A stretch of 9,321 nucleotides of DNA from an uncultured Bacteroidales bacterium (GTDB lineage Bacteria > Bacteroidota > Bacteroidia > Bacteroidales > UBA932), in NCBI GenBank assembly GCA_900544815.1, contig UQWT01000071.1:1-9321 (forward strand), in the 5' to 3' direction. Below the pieces are notes generated by a model, which worked only from the letters and a program-made list of their open reading frames with translations, was not told the origin of the DNA and ran no database searches. The translations under genes and the position numbers were made by a program. How positions within the stretch are numbered: position 1 is the stretch's first letter; each line of letters starts with the position of its first letter. Shown piece after piece: positions 1-6,458 of this stretch.

Positions 1-675
1 ATACGAACCTGTAGCTCTCTCCTTAGATATTGTCTGGTAACCTGTAATGACAACATTCTCCAAAGCAATGGCATCTGTCTTCATTATAATGTTTGCAACA
101 CTGCTTTTACCTGCAATAGATGAAAAATCCTGCATCCCAACAAAAGTGAACAGCAGTTCGTCTCCTTCCTCTGCCTCAATGTTGTAACGGCCATCAATAT
201 CGGATGCAGTAATTTTCCCGGTAGCCTTGTTCTGTATGGTTACACCGGGGAGTGGCTCGCCTGTTTCGTCTGTGATAACTCCGTTCAAGGTTTTTGATTG
301 GTTCTGCTCATAGCCTTTTGGATATAGGGCTATGTGGTTCCCTTTTAACGAATAGGAGAGATTTGTCCCTTTGAGCAGTTGCGAGAGGAGTGTTTTAATT
401 TCGTCTTGAGTAAATGTTTTTCCGTTGGTGGCATTTTTTTCAATGGAACAGGTTACTTTCTGTTCAACTGCTACCTTAACAGCATCTGAATAAACAAAAT
501 TGTAGCCGCTCTGCTCTGTAACTGCCTTAAGGACTGTCTTGAGCGGTGTGTTACTGAAATTGATTTTAAGATGCTGAGCAAACAGATTGTCCGATAATGC
601 AATGGAGATTATCAGGCATGTGCAAAAGGTGATTATTCCCTTTGTACAGATTTTCTTGATTTTCATGTCAGACAT
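1..675 (-). CDS. SusC/RagA-family TonB-dependent receptor with STN domain (partial, N-terminal 225 codons)
   Basis: Reading minus from ATG at 675, the frame stays open to the window edge, so the C-terminal plug and barrel are missing. Residues 1-34 form a signal peptide (basic start MKIKK, hydrophobic core, cleavage after LFAQ). Residues about 36-120 look like an STN (secretin/TonB short N-terminal) domain, residues about 128-200 are a carboxypeptidase-regulatory-like repeat (NGVITDETGEPLPGVTI, then DGRYNIEAEEGDELLFTFVG), and the plug begins after the SusC hallmark ENVVITGYQTISKERATGSY. Such receptors import ligands across the outer membrane in a TonB-dependent way, usually with a SusD lipoprotein, which would lie beyond the left edge. 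The STN domain marks it as the signal-giving member of the adjacent FecR/ECF pair. An alternative start at 666 (MKIKKICT) is equally plausible. The substrate cannot be inferred. Confidence 0.9.
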   Translation of the reverse strand, partial: MSDMKIKKICTKGIITFCTCLIISIALSDNLFAQHLKINFSNTPLKTVLKAVTEQSGYNFVYSDAVKVAVEQKVTCSIEKNATNGKTFTQDEIKTLLSQLLKGTNLSYSLKGNHIALYPKGYEQNQSKTLNGVITDETGEPLPGVTIQNKATGKITASDIDGRYNIEAEEGDELLFTFVGMQDFSSIAGKSSVANIIMKTDAIALENVVITGYQTISKERATGSY

Positions 676-745
676 ATTGGTTACTAAGGTTAATGATACT
701 TTTCCATATAGTGTACCCCATTAACCGCTGTTACCCTATGTTTTT

Positions 746-1912
746 TTATTTAAGTGTTACCAAACTGTCCTTTATCTCGTAGTCTACGGATGTGCAGAGG
801 CTTATTATGCTCATGATGTAGTGAATGGATTCCGAATTGAAAGAGCCTGTTATTGTTTTGTTCAGCACACTGCTGTCTGTAACTGCAAATGTTACCCCGT
901 GCCATCTTTCCAACACCTTTATAACCTCAGATAGTGGTGTTTCGTCAAAGACAATTCTCCCCTCTGTCCAGGCTTTTATGTTGTTCATCTTAGGTGAGCC
1001 TACCTTTACAGGTCTCTTATTGGGGGCAATAATGAGTTGGTTGTCGGGAAGCATATTATAAGTGTTTCCTTTTGAGATAAGGGTAATTTTCCCCTCGTAA
1101 AGGGTGGCTTCTTCGCTGTTGTCGTTAGGGTATGATTTTATGTTGAACTTGGTGCCCGTTACCTTTATTATAAGCCCCTTGGCTGTTGTAACTATCAGTG
1201 GGTGAAGTGAATCTGTTGCTACATCAAAGAACGCTTCGCCATCTATCTTTACCTCTCTTGTCTTCCCTACAAATCTGTTTGGGAAAGTTATTTTTGTGTC
1301 TGAGTTGAGCTTAACATTTGTGCCGTCGGGCAGGGTGATGTTAGATTTAACACATTTTTCTGTATAGATAGTGTTGAGGTTCTCTTGCGGTATGTTATCT
1401 AATCCTATCTCTATATTTCCGTTTTTGAGTTCTGCAAGAAGCTCATTCTTAAACGATTCTTTTAATTGTTCGCTGTTGCTTAAAGGGTTTATGAATAGCA
1501 TTGTAATGGCTGCCGCTCCAATTGCTGCGGTTATGTACAATACAATCTGTGTTCTCTTGAGTTTTGCGGAATGGGCTTTGTCTGTAGCAGGTTTTGTGGT
1601 GGGCTCTGCTGTCTTTATTGTAGGCTCTGTTATTGTCTTTGCAGCCGGCTCTGCCGTATGATTTGCCACATGCTCTGTTGTTATGCTTTGCTGTTGTGCG
1701 CCTGCATTGGTGCGCAGAACTTTCAGCTTGAAGTTTTCCAGCTCACTTCTGCTTGCTCTCTCCTGTGGCATTGTCGCTACCACATAGAGCGCTTTTAGAT
1801 TTGCGAGATACCTGCCGTTGGCTGCATCTTTATTGGCCCATCTCATTACCTCCTCTCTCTGCCGGGGAGAAGTTTCGCCTTTTATGTATTCTATAAGTAG
1901 TTGCTTTCTCAT
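746..1912 (-). CDS. FecR-family anti-sigma factor, 388 aa
   Basis: This is an inner-membrane anti-sigma regulator. It has a cytoplasmic N-terminal segment (about 1-70, containing EYIKGETSPRQREEVMRWAN) that should bind the sigma factor, a Pro/Thr/Ala-rich linker (about 78-112) with repeated AEP/TEP units, one transmembrane helix (about 122-141, IVLYITAAIGAAAITMLFI), a periplasmic FecR domain (about 188-283; TLPDGTNVKLNSDTKITFP, EVKIDGEAFFDV, VTGTKFNIKSYP) and a C-terminal DUF4974-like domain (about 320-387). The C-terminal domain is expected to contact the STN domain of the downstream SusC. The start at 1912 follows AGAGGG about 5 nt upstream on the minus strand, a better ribosome site than most here. 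It lies 15 bp after the sigma gene and 70 bp before the receptor gene, so co-transcription is likely. Confidence 0.93.
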   Translation of the reverse strand: MRKQLLIEYIKGETSPRQREEVMRWANKDAANGRYLANLKALYVVATMPQERASRSELENFKLKVLRTNAGAQQQSITTEHVANHTAEPAAKTITEPTIKTAEPTTKPATDKAHSAKLKRTQIVLYITAAIGAAAITMLFINPLSNSEQLKESFKNELLAELKNGNIEIGLDNIPQENLNTIYTEKCVKSNITLPDGTNVKLNSDTKITFPNRFVGKTREVKIDGEAFFDVATDSLHPLIVTTAKGLIIKVTGTKFNIKSYPNDNSEEATLYEGKITLISKGNTYNMLPDNQLIIAPNKRPVKVGSPKMNNIKAWTEGRIVFDETPLSEVIKVLERWHGVTFAVTDSSVLNKTITGSFNSESIHYIMSIISLCTSVDYEIKDSLVTLK

Positions 1913-1927
1913 AATACCCTCTTTATA

Positions 1928-2497
1928 TTATAACGTAATGGTTGGGAAAATCCATAATAAAACGGGCAAATAATCTTTAAGATATTTGCGCAATATTATG
2001 TATGCTTTTGTTAGTCTGGCTTCTACGGTGCTTAACCCAATGGACTGTACAACTGCTATCTCTATGTTTTTAAGGTTGGCGTTGCGGCTTAGGAGAAAGG
2101 TTTCACGAACCTTTGGCGGCATACTTTGTATGGCTTTGTTTATAAGATCCTGCACCTCTTTGCTGAAAATCTCTACATTGTTCTGCTGCCCTATGGCCGA
2201 TATGTTAAAGTTGAGTTCGGCATTCTTGCACCAATCTGCATAGTTTGCCTTTGCTTTTCTTTTGCGAAGTATATTAAGCGACTCATTCTTCGCCAAAACA
2301 AACAGATAGGGGAAAAACTCCCTTTTGGATGACAGCATCTCTCTTCTGTTCCATAGTTTTAGGAATACATCTTGCGCAACCTCTTTTGCCTCCTCCCGGT
2401 CTTGGAGATAGCTATACGAGAAGTGCTCTATCTTTTTTATGTGTTCAAGGTAGAGTTCATTAAATATCTTCTCTTTTGAGTCCGGGCGGCTGTGCAT
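1928..2497 (-). CDS. ECF-subfamily RNA polymerase sigma-70 factor, 189 aa
   Basis: The protein has the two-domain ECF layout. Region 2 spans about residues 11-81 (FNELYLEHIKKIEHFSYSYL, then EEAKEVAQDVFLKLW at 35-49, then FPYLFVLAKNESLNILRKRK). Region 4 spans about 113-170, with a helix-turn-helix around NIEIAVVQSIGLSTVEARLT. Region 3 is absent, as is normal for ECF factors. The last 18 residues are hydrophobic (YLPVLLWIFPTITL), a tail I have seen in Bacteroidota members of this family. Directly followed by fecR and an STN-bearing SusC, it belongs to the FecI-like trans-envelope signalling group and most likely drives transcription of the linked receptor operon when FecR is triggered. The regulated promoter is not proven; see the repeated GGGTA elements upstream of the receptor. 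Confidence 0.93.
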   Translation of the reverse strand: MHSRPDSKEKIFNELYLEHIKKIEHFSYSYLQDREEAKEVAQDVFLKLWNRREMLSSKREFFPYLFVLAKNESLNILRKRKAKANYADWCKNAELNFNISAIGQQNNVEIFSKEVQDLINKAIQSMPPKVRETFLLSRNANLKNIEIAVVQSIGLSTVEARLTKAYIILRKYLKDYLPVLLWIFPTITL

Positions 2498-2518
2498 CTT
2501 TTTCCGTTAGGTTTAGGA

Positions 2519-2526
2519 CAAAGTTA
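2519..2526 (-). promoter_or_regulatory. Putative -7 box of the sigma factor gene (TAACTTTG)
   Basis: Minus-strand TAACTTTG matches the Bacteroidota -7 consensus TAnnTTTG and sits 22 bp before the sigma start, between the comF stop and the sigma ATG. No clear TTTG -33 element lies 19-21 bp upstream. If used, the transcript would start near 2513 and carry a very short leader, separating the signalling operon from comF. Confidence 0.4.
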
Positions 2527-2540
2527 TGAAAAATAAACTA

Positions 2541-3221
2541 CTATTCTACATAGGCCAATGTGGCAATGGATACTTTGCAGTCCGTTAGGGTGGGGGAGGA
2601 GCTGAGGGCGTGAACTGCCGCCTCTAATGTTGCTCCGGTGGTAAATACATCATCTACAACTAAGAAGTGCTTTGGCGTTAGCATTGGCATTGGCTTGGGC
2701 CTGAAAGCCTCAATCATGTTCAACCGCCTGTCCTCCTTGTTCTTATGAGTTTGCGTTGCCGTAACATGCACCCGCTTTATGTAGGCATTGCTTACCTCTA
2801 TTCTTCTTCCCGACAATTCCTCTATCCCCTTTGATATCCCACGTGCAATCTCGATTGCTTGGTTATAGCCCCTTTTAAGCCACCTCAGCCAGTGCAGAGG
2901 AACAGGAACTATTTTGTCGGGAAGCAGAGAATAATTACCATTGCAACTTTCGGCAATCTTGCGCCCCAAAAGCCGTCCAAAGTAGACACCAAGCTCGGGA
3001 TGCTCCTTATATTTTATTAGGTGTATTATGTTCCTGTAACCTCCGGTAAAGAAGAAGAGACTATAGGCCCTCTCTATTTGAGTATGCTCGCCAAAGGTTT
3101 TTTCTGCCATATTGCCCGGTGTAGAGCAGAAGTATGTAAGCGGGAAATCTGCACGGCAGTAGCTGCATAGATACCGTTCCCACCTGTAGATCAACCGTCC
3201 GCAGACAATGCAGTTTTTCAT
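2541..3221 (-). CDS. comF: ComF family protein (zinc-finger phosphoribosyltransferase-like), 226 aa
   Basis: The N-terminus carries two CxxC pairs (C4/C7 and C19/C22), the usual ComF zinc-binding segment. The phosphoribosyltransferase fold follows: PVPLHWLRWLKRGYNQA (about 106-122), TATQTHKNKEDRRLNMIEAF (about 154-173, the family's TQT...R..N..AF motif) and the PRPP-binding loop FLVVDDVFTTGAT (186-198, two Asp then TTGAT). ComF proteins act in DNA uptake during competence in some bacteria, with homologues (GntX-like) widespread; the exact role in Bacteroidota is not settled. Length is normal for the family. The ATG at 3221 is the only usable start: in frame, upstream codons have no start before a TAG at 3273-3275. 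The purine-rich tandem repeat just upstream would supply any ribosome-binding sequence. Confidence 0.93.
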   Translation of the reverse strand: MKNCIVCGRLIYRWERYLCSYCRADFPLTYFCSTPGNMAEKTFGEHTQIERAYSLFFFTGGYRNIIHLIKYKEHPELGVYFGRLLGRKIAESCNGNYSLLPDKIVPVPLHWLRWLKRGYNQAIEIARGISKGIEELSGRRIEVSNAYIKRVHVTATQTHKNKEDRRLNMIEAFRPKPMPMLTPKHFLVVDDVFTTGATLEAAVHALSSSPTLTDCKVSIATLAYVE

Positions 3222-3230
3222 TATTTTTCT

Positions 3231-3265
3231 CTTTACTTTCCTTTCCTTGCCTTGCCTTGCCTTTA
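3231..3265 (-). repeat. Degenerate pentanucleotide tandem repeat upstream of comF (7 units)
   Basis: On the plus strand, seven consecutive 5-bp units read CTTTA, CTTTC, CTTTC, CTTGC, CTTGC, CTTGC, CTTTA. On the minus strand this is a purine-rich run (GCAAG x3, GAAAG x2, flanked by TAAAG) ending 9 bp before the comF ATG, so it occupies the ribosome-binding region. Copy-number slippage would change the spacing or the amount of purine-rich sequence ahead of the start codon. Confidence 0.85.
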
Positions 3266-3318
3266 AAATTGACTATAAACAATAAACCATGCACTTTCAA
3301 CTCAATTAAGGCCAACAC

Positions 3319-3326
3319 CAAAGGTA
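3319..3326 (-). promoter_or_regulatory. Candidate -7 box for comF (TACCTTTG)
   Basis: Minus-strand TACCTTTG fits TAnnTTTG. The start site would be near 3313, giving comF a leader of about 90 nt that includes the pentanucleotide repeat. No convincing TTTG lies at the -33 distance, so support is limited to the -7 match. Confidence 0.35.
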
Positions 3327-3390
3327 TGTACATTAATACGCAGGCGGTTTTGATATTGGAAATTTACCTTTCGGACGGATAAAATTTTAG

Positions 3391-3494
3391 ATAAGTTGCG
3401 CAAGCTGGGTTAAAAATGAGCTGTTGCGCAGAAAATCTATGGATAAGTTGCGGAACTATGTTAATTTTTGTATGTTTGCGCAAATTATCTGTGT
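3391..3494 (+). repeat. Imperfect ~52-bp tandem duplication covering the ATPase promoter
   Basis: ATAAGTTGCG occurs exactly at 3391-3400 and 3443-3452, and each copy is followed by GTTAA, a second TTGCGC (3424-3429 and 3476-3481) and a TATCT/AATCT-plus-ATGG end. Four TTGCGC/G elements start at 3396, 3424, 3448 and 3476, with intervals of 28, 24 and 28 bp. Alignment needs a few one-base gaps. Only the second copy contains a consensus -7 box. Confidence 0.55.
3447..3478 (+). promoter_or_regulatory. Promoter of the ATPase gene (-33 GTTG, -7 TATGTTTG)
   Basis: TATGTTTG at 3471-3478 matches the Bacteroidota -7 consensus TAnnTTTG, with GTTG at 3447-3450 at a 20-bp spacing as a near-match to the -33 TTTG. 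The predicted start near 3485 leaves about 10 nt before ATG 3495. It also argues against the TTG codon at 3468 as the true start, since that codon would lie upstream of the transcript. Confidence 0.6.
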
Positions 3495-4958
3495 ATGGAA
3501 CAAGTATTAGTAGGCAGGAAACATAATTTAAAGTTGCTTAAAGAGTATATAGATTCGGAAAGATCTGAATTTGTTGCTGTTTATGGAAGGCGAAGAGTTG
3601 GTAAAACATTTCTTATCAGATATGCGGCCGGTGATAACTTCTCTTTTTATGTAACAGGTGTTCATGGTGCTACAAAAGATGTTCAATTGACAAACTTTGC
3701 AATTGCTTTGCAAAAGTACTCCGGTTCTGAAAATCTAAATATCCGGAAAAACTGGATATTAGCCTTTTATGAATTGTCTAAATATCTTGAATCGTTGCCA
3801 CAGGGAAAAAAAATAATTTTTATAGACGAATTGCCCTGGATGGATACAGCAAAATCCGGGTTCATCTCATCTTTGGAAAATTTCTGGAACAGTTGGGCTG
3901 CCCTTAGAGATGATGTAAAGTTGTTTGTATGTGGTTCTGCTACTTCGTGGATGATAAACAATCTTATAAAAAACAGAGGAGGGTTACATAATCGTCTTAC
4001 TCATCATCTTACACTGCAGCCATTTACATTAAATGAGTGCGATGAGTACTTTAAAACATACGGATTTGCCTATTCGCAGAAACAGGTTGCCGATTGTTAT
4101 ATGGCAATGGGTGGAGTTCCATACTATATGACATTAATGGACAGGTCTAAAAGTGTGGCTCAGAATATAGACAGTCTCTTCTTCTCTAAGGATGCACCGC
4201 TTAAAGATGAATTCAATGATCTATATAAAGCGCTTTTTAAAAATGCATCACCTCATATCAACATAGTCACAGCTTTAGCTGCAAAAGGAATTGGATTGAC
4301 AAGAAAAGAGTTGATACAAGAAACGGACTTAACCGATAATGGGGCTTTCAGTACTGTTTTAGAGGAGTTAGAACAGTGCGGATTCATACGCGTTTATCAA
4401 CCTTTTGAAAATAGTTCGCAGCCATGTAACAAACGTGTAAAATCTAATGCTCTATACCAATTGGTGGATTTCTATACTCTGTTTTATTTTAAATTTATAA
4501 AAAACAACAGATATGGAGATGAACACTTTTGGTTAAATTCTCTTAATAGTCCAATGTTTAACACATGGTGTGGTCTCTCCTTTGAACTGTTATGTATGAT
4601 GCATATAACCCAATTGAAAGATGCTTTGGGGATTTCAGGAGTTCAGACAAGGGTATGTTCGTGGAGATCTAAAGGCAGCGGTTCCGGAGTAGACTCTCGT
4701 GAAGGTGCTCAGATAGATCTACTGATAGACCGAAAGGATGAAACTGTAAATATTTGCGAGATAAAGTATTATAAAGAACAGTTTGAGATAAGCAAGGATT
4801 ATGAGGAGCGGCTGCAAAACAAACTCAACAGATTTGCCAAGGAGACAAAGACAAACAAGTCGCTGCTGCTTACAATGATTACAGCAAATGGGATAAAACA
4901 TAACAGCCATAGCGATATTGTACAGAAAGAGATAGTGTTGGAAGATCTGTTTAAATAA
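3495..4958 (+). CDS. P-loop ATPase of the archaeal-ATPase/DUF234 type with C-terminal PD-(D/E)xK nuclease-like domain, 487 aa
   Basis: I choose ATG 3495 over an in-frame TTG at 3468 because of the promoter position. The N-terminal STAND/AAA-like ATPase opens with VGRKHNLKLLKEYI, has Walker A GRRRVGKT (31-38), Walker B IIFIDELPW (107-115) and a sensor-like strand FVCGSATSWM (144-153). A winged-helix-like segment follows (about 253-305), and the C-terminus (about 355-487) holds a probable restriction-endonuclease fold: E363, D408 in QIDLLID, and ExK (E422, K424) in NICEIKYY. This architecture is common and often multi-copy in Bacteroidota and archaea, usually as a lone gene, and its function is not established; proposals include nucleic-acid processing and defence or toxin-like roles. 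All expected motifs are present, so it is probably intact. It is transcribed alone and converges on metK. Confidence 0.9.
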   Translation: MEQVLVGRKHNLKLLKEYIDSERSEFVAVYGRRRVGKTFLIRYAAGDNFSFYVTGVHGATKDVQLTNFAIALQKYSGSENLNIRKNWILAFYELSKYLESLPQGKKIIFIDELPWMDTAKSGFISSLENFWNSWAALRDDVKLFVCGSATSWMINNLIKNRGGLHNRLTHHLTLQPFTLNECDEYFKTYGFAYSQKQVADCYMAMGGVPYYMTLMDRSKSVAQNIDSLFFSKDAPLKDEFNDLYKALFKNASPHINIVTALAAKGIGLTRKELIQETDLTDNGAFSTVLEELEQCGFIRVYQPFENSSQPCNKRVKSNALYQLVDFYTLFYFKFIKNNRYGDEHFWLNSLNSPMFNTWCGLSFELLCMMHITQLKDALGISGVQTRVCSWRSKGSGSGVDSREGAQIDLLIDRKDETVNICEIKYYKEQFEISKDYEERLQNKLNRFAKETKTNKSLLLTMITANGIKHNSHSDIVQKEIVLEDLFK

Positions 4959-4975
4959 CGATAACAACACATCGT

Positions 4976-5095
4976 ATGCTTCAGAAGGATAAATCATCTC
5001 AATTTGAGAAAGAACTTAAGGAAAAGCTGCAAAAGTTTACTAACAAAAAAGGCGAGCAAATGAACTGCCCGCCATACCTATATTATTATATATAA
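4976..5095 (+). CDS. Possible small ORF, 39 aa (doubtful)
   Basis: An ATG at 4976 opens a 39-codon frame ending in TAA at 5095, rich in Lys/Glu/Gln (MLQKDKSSQFEKELKEKL...). It starts 17 bp after the ATPase stop on the same strand. It has no clear ribosome site, its second half overlaps the metK terminator hairpin, and I recognise no family. It may be a chance ORF in A-rich sequence or the remnant of a longer gene. Confidence 0.15.
   Translation: MLQKDKSSQFEKELKEKLQKFTNKKGEQMNCPPYLYYYI
5045..5073 (-). terminator. Rho-independent terminator of metK
   Basis: On the minus strand, an 8-bp stem GGCGGGCA/TGCTCGCC (one G-U pair) with a 7-nt loop is followed immediately by six T. It lies 29 bp after the metK stop codon. 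This is the clearest intrinsic terminator in the window. Confidence 0.85.
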
Positions 5096-5122
5096 GCCCT
5101 TTTATTCAAAAAAGGCCTTTTT
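5094..5122 (+). terminator. Candidate terminator for the ATPase transcript, overlapping the metK stop
   Basis: On the plus strand, CCTTTT (5098-5103) pairs with AAAAGG (5110-5115); after one C-C mismatch the stem continues for three more pairs (AAG 5094-5096 with CTT 5117-5119), followed by TTT. The loop is 6 nt. The stem is weaker than the opposite-strand terminator and its 3' arm lies inside the last codons of metK. Confidence 0.4.
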
Positions 5123-6370
5123 AATCATATCCACAGAGTCCAAAAGCTCCCATCCAAAGAACTGAACATTCTTCTTAACAGGTTTTCTATTCTCAATAAC
5201 CTCAACCTCTTTAATATACGGTGTACGCCCGAAATGTCCGTAAGACGCTGTAGGCTCAAATATTGGATTGGTAAGACCAAACTTTTCAACAATTTTGGCA
5301 GGGCGGAGGTCAAACAGCTGTTCAACAATCTCTGCTATCTCGCCATCGGTCATTTCCTTGCCATTTTTTGTAACTTTTGCCGTTCCATAACTGTTTACAT
5401 TAACACTCACCGGACGTGCAACTCCAATAGCGTATGCCAATTGTATAAGTATCTGGTCTGCAACCCCTGCAGCTACAAGATTCTTGGCAATATACCTTGC
5501 TGCATATGCTGCCGAGCGGTCTACCTTGCTTGAATCTTTGCCTGAGAACGCTCCGCCGCCATGAGCACCTTTTCCACCGTATGTGTCTACAATAATCTTA
5601 CGGCCGGTAAGACCGGTGTCACCGTGAGGACCGCCAATGACAAACTTCCCGGTTGGATTAACCAAAAGCCTGTAATCCTTATTGAACAGCTCCTGTACGG
5701 CAGGAGAGAGCTGCTCCAACATCTTAGGAATAAGGATATTTTTAACATCGCTCTTAATACGCTGCTGCATAGCTTCATCTGTATCAAACTCATCGTGCTG
5801 TGTAGAGATTACAATGGTGTGAACCCTTAGCGGTCTATGGTCATCTGAATATTCTATTGTAAACTGAGATTTTGCATCAGGCCTGAGATAAGGCATTAGT
5901 TTGCTGTTCTTTCTTATATCTGCCAAAGTTACAAGAGCAAGATGAGCCAAATGAAGGGGAAGCGGCATATATTCCTCTGTATCTTTACATGCATACCCAA
6001 ACATCATTCCCTGGTCACCTGCCCCCTGCTCATCTTTGTCCTCTACAACAACACCCCTGTTAATATCCGGAGACTGCTCGTGAACAGCAGAGAGAATGCC
6101 GCAAGAGTTGCCATCGAACATATACTCTGCCTTGGTATATCCAATTCTGTTTATAACCTCTCGTGCAATTTTCTGAATGTCTACATAAGCATCCTCAGAT
6201 CTTACCTCACCACCAACAACTACAAGTCCTGTACTTACAAAGGTCTCGCACGCTACCTTACTGTGCGGATCCTGTCTAAGAAATTCATCTAAGATTGCGT
6301 CTGAAATCTGGTCGGCAACTTTGTCGGGATGCCCCTCGGAAACAGACTCAGATGTAAATAAATAAGCCAT
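5102..6370 (-). CDS. metK: S-adenosylmethionine synthetase (methionine adenosyltransferase), 422 aa
   Basis: This cytoplasmic enzyme makes S-adenosylmethionine from methionine and ATP. The start MAYLFTSESVSEGHPDK contains the conserved GHPDK (13-17) of the ATP site. The ATP-binding hexapeptide region GAGDQGMMFGYA is at 116-127, and the glycine-rich P-loop-like GGGAFSGKD at 271-279 is intact, as are the conserved stretches NPTGKFVIGGPHGDTGLTGRK (split about 238-258) and YGHFGRTPY. The length is slightly above the E. coli enzyme, as is usual in Bacteroidota. The AAGGA just before ATG is too close to act as a normal ribosome site. The gene is transcribed alone, from a promoter about 240 bp upstream through a SAM-II riboswitch leader, and ends at a strong intrinsic terminator, so feedback control by its own product is expected. 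Confidence 0.98.
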   Translation of the reverse strand: MAYLFTSESVSEGHPDKVADQISDAILDEFLRQDPHSKVACETFVSTGLVVVGGEVRSEDAYVDIQKIAREVINRIGYTKAEYMFDGNSCGILSAVHEQSPDINRGVVVEDKDEQGAGDQGMMFGYACKDTEEYMPLPLHLAHLALVTLADIRKNSKLMPYLRPDAKSQFTIEYSDDHRPLRVHTIVISTQHDEFDTDEAMQQRIKSDVKNILIPKMLEQLSPAVQELFNKDYRLLVNPTGKFVIGGPHGDTGLTGRKIIVDTYGGKGAHGGGAFSGKDSSKVDRSAAYAARYIAKNLVAAGVADQILIQLAYAIGVARPVSVNVNSYGTAKVTKNGKEMTDGEIAEIVEQLFDLRPAKIVEKFGLTNPIFEPTASYGHFGRTPYIKEVEVIENRKPVKKNVQFFGWELLDSVDMIKKAFFE

Positions 6371-6400
6371 ATCCTTTAAAAATTAATAAAATTCAATAAC

Positions 6401-6449
6401 AAAAAAGTTTCTTACAGGGGAGAAAAATAGCTCTTACAAGGAGAACTTT
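6401..6449 (-). terminator. Weak terminator-like hairpin in the metK leader
   Basis: On the minus strand AAAGTTCT (6449-6442) can pair with AGAAACTTT (6412-6404), 8 bp with one bulged A, and the 3' arm runs into a short T tract at 6406-6401. The loop is long (29 nt) and the stem A/T-rich. It could be the SAM-controlled attenuator or may be chance. Confidence 0.25.
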
Positions 6450-6458
6450 ACTGTATAT

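Noticed and set aside
1371..1798. Plus-strand ORFs opposite fecR and the other shadow ORFs opposite metK and the Oar-like receptor
   Set aside because: They lie antisense to clear conserved genes, are Cys/Leu-rich or low in complexity, and lack start signals.
3061..3333. Minus-strand 90-codon ORF overlapping comF
   Set aside because: Most of it is comF read in another frame, with no recognisable domain; mentioned only for the slippage idea.
3468..3494. TTG start giving the ATPase nine extra N-terminal residues (MYVCANYLC)
   Set aside because: The codon lies at or upstream of a consensus -7 box, and the family begins near VGRK; ATG 3495 fits better.
5106..5122. Perfect AAAAAGGCCTTTTT palindrome as a regulatory site
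   Set aside because: It lies within the last metK codons (encoding the KKAFFE end) and is better explained as part of the plus-strand terminator candidate.
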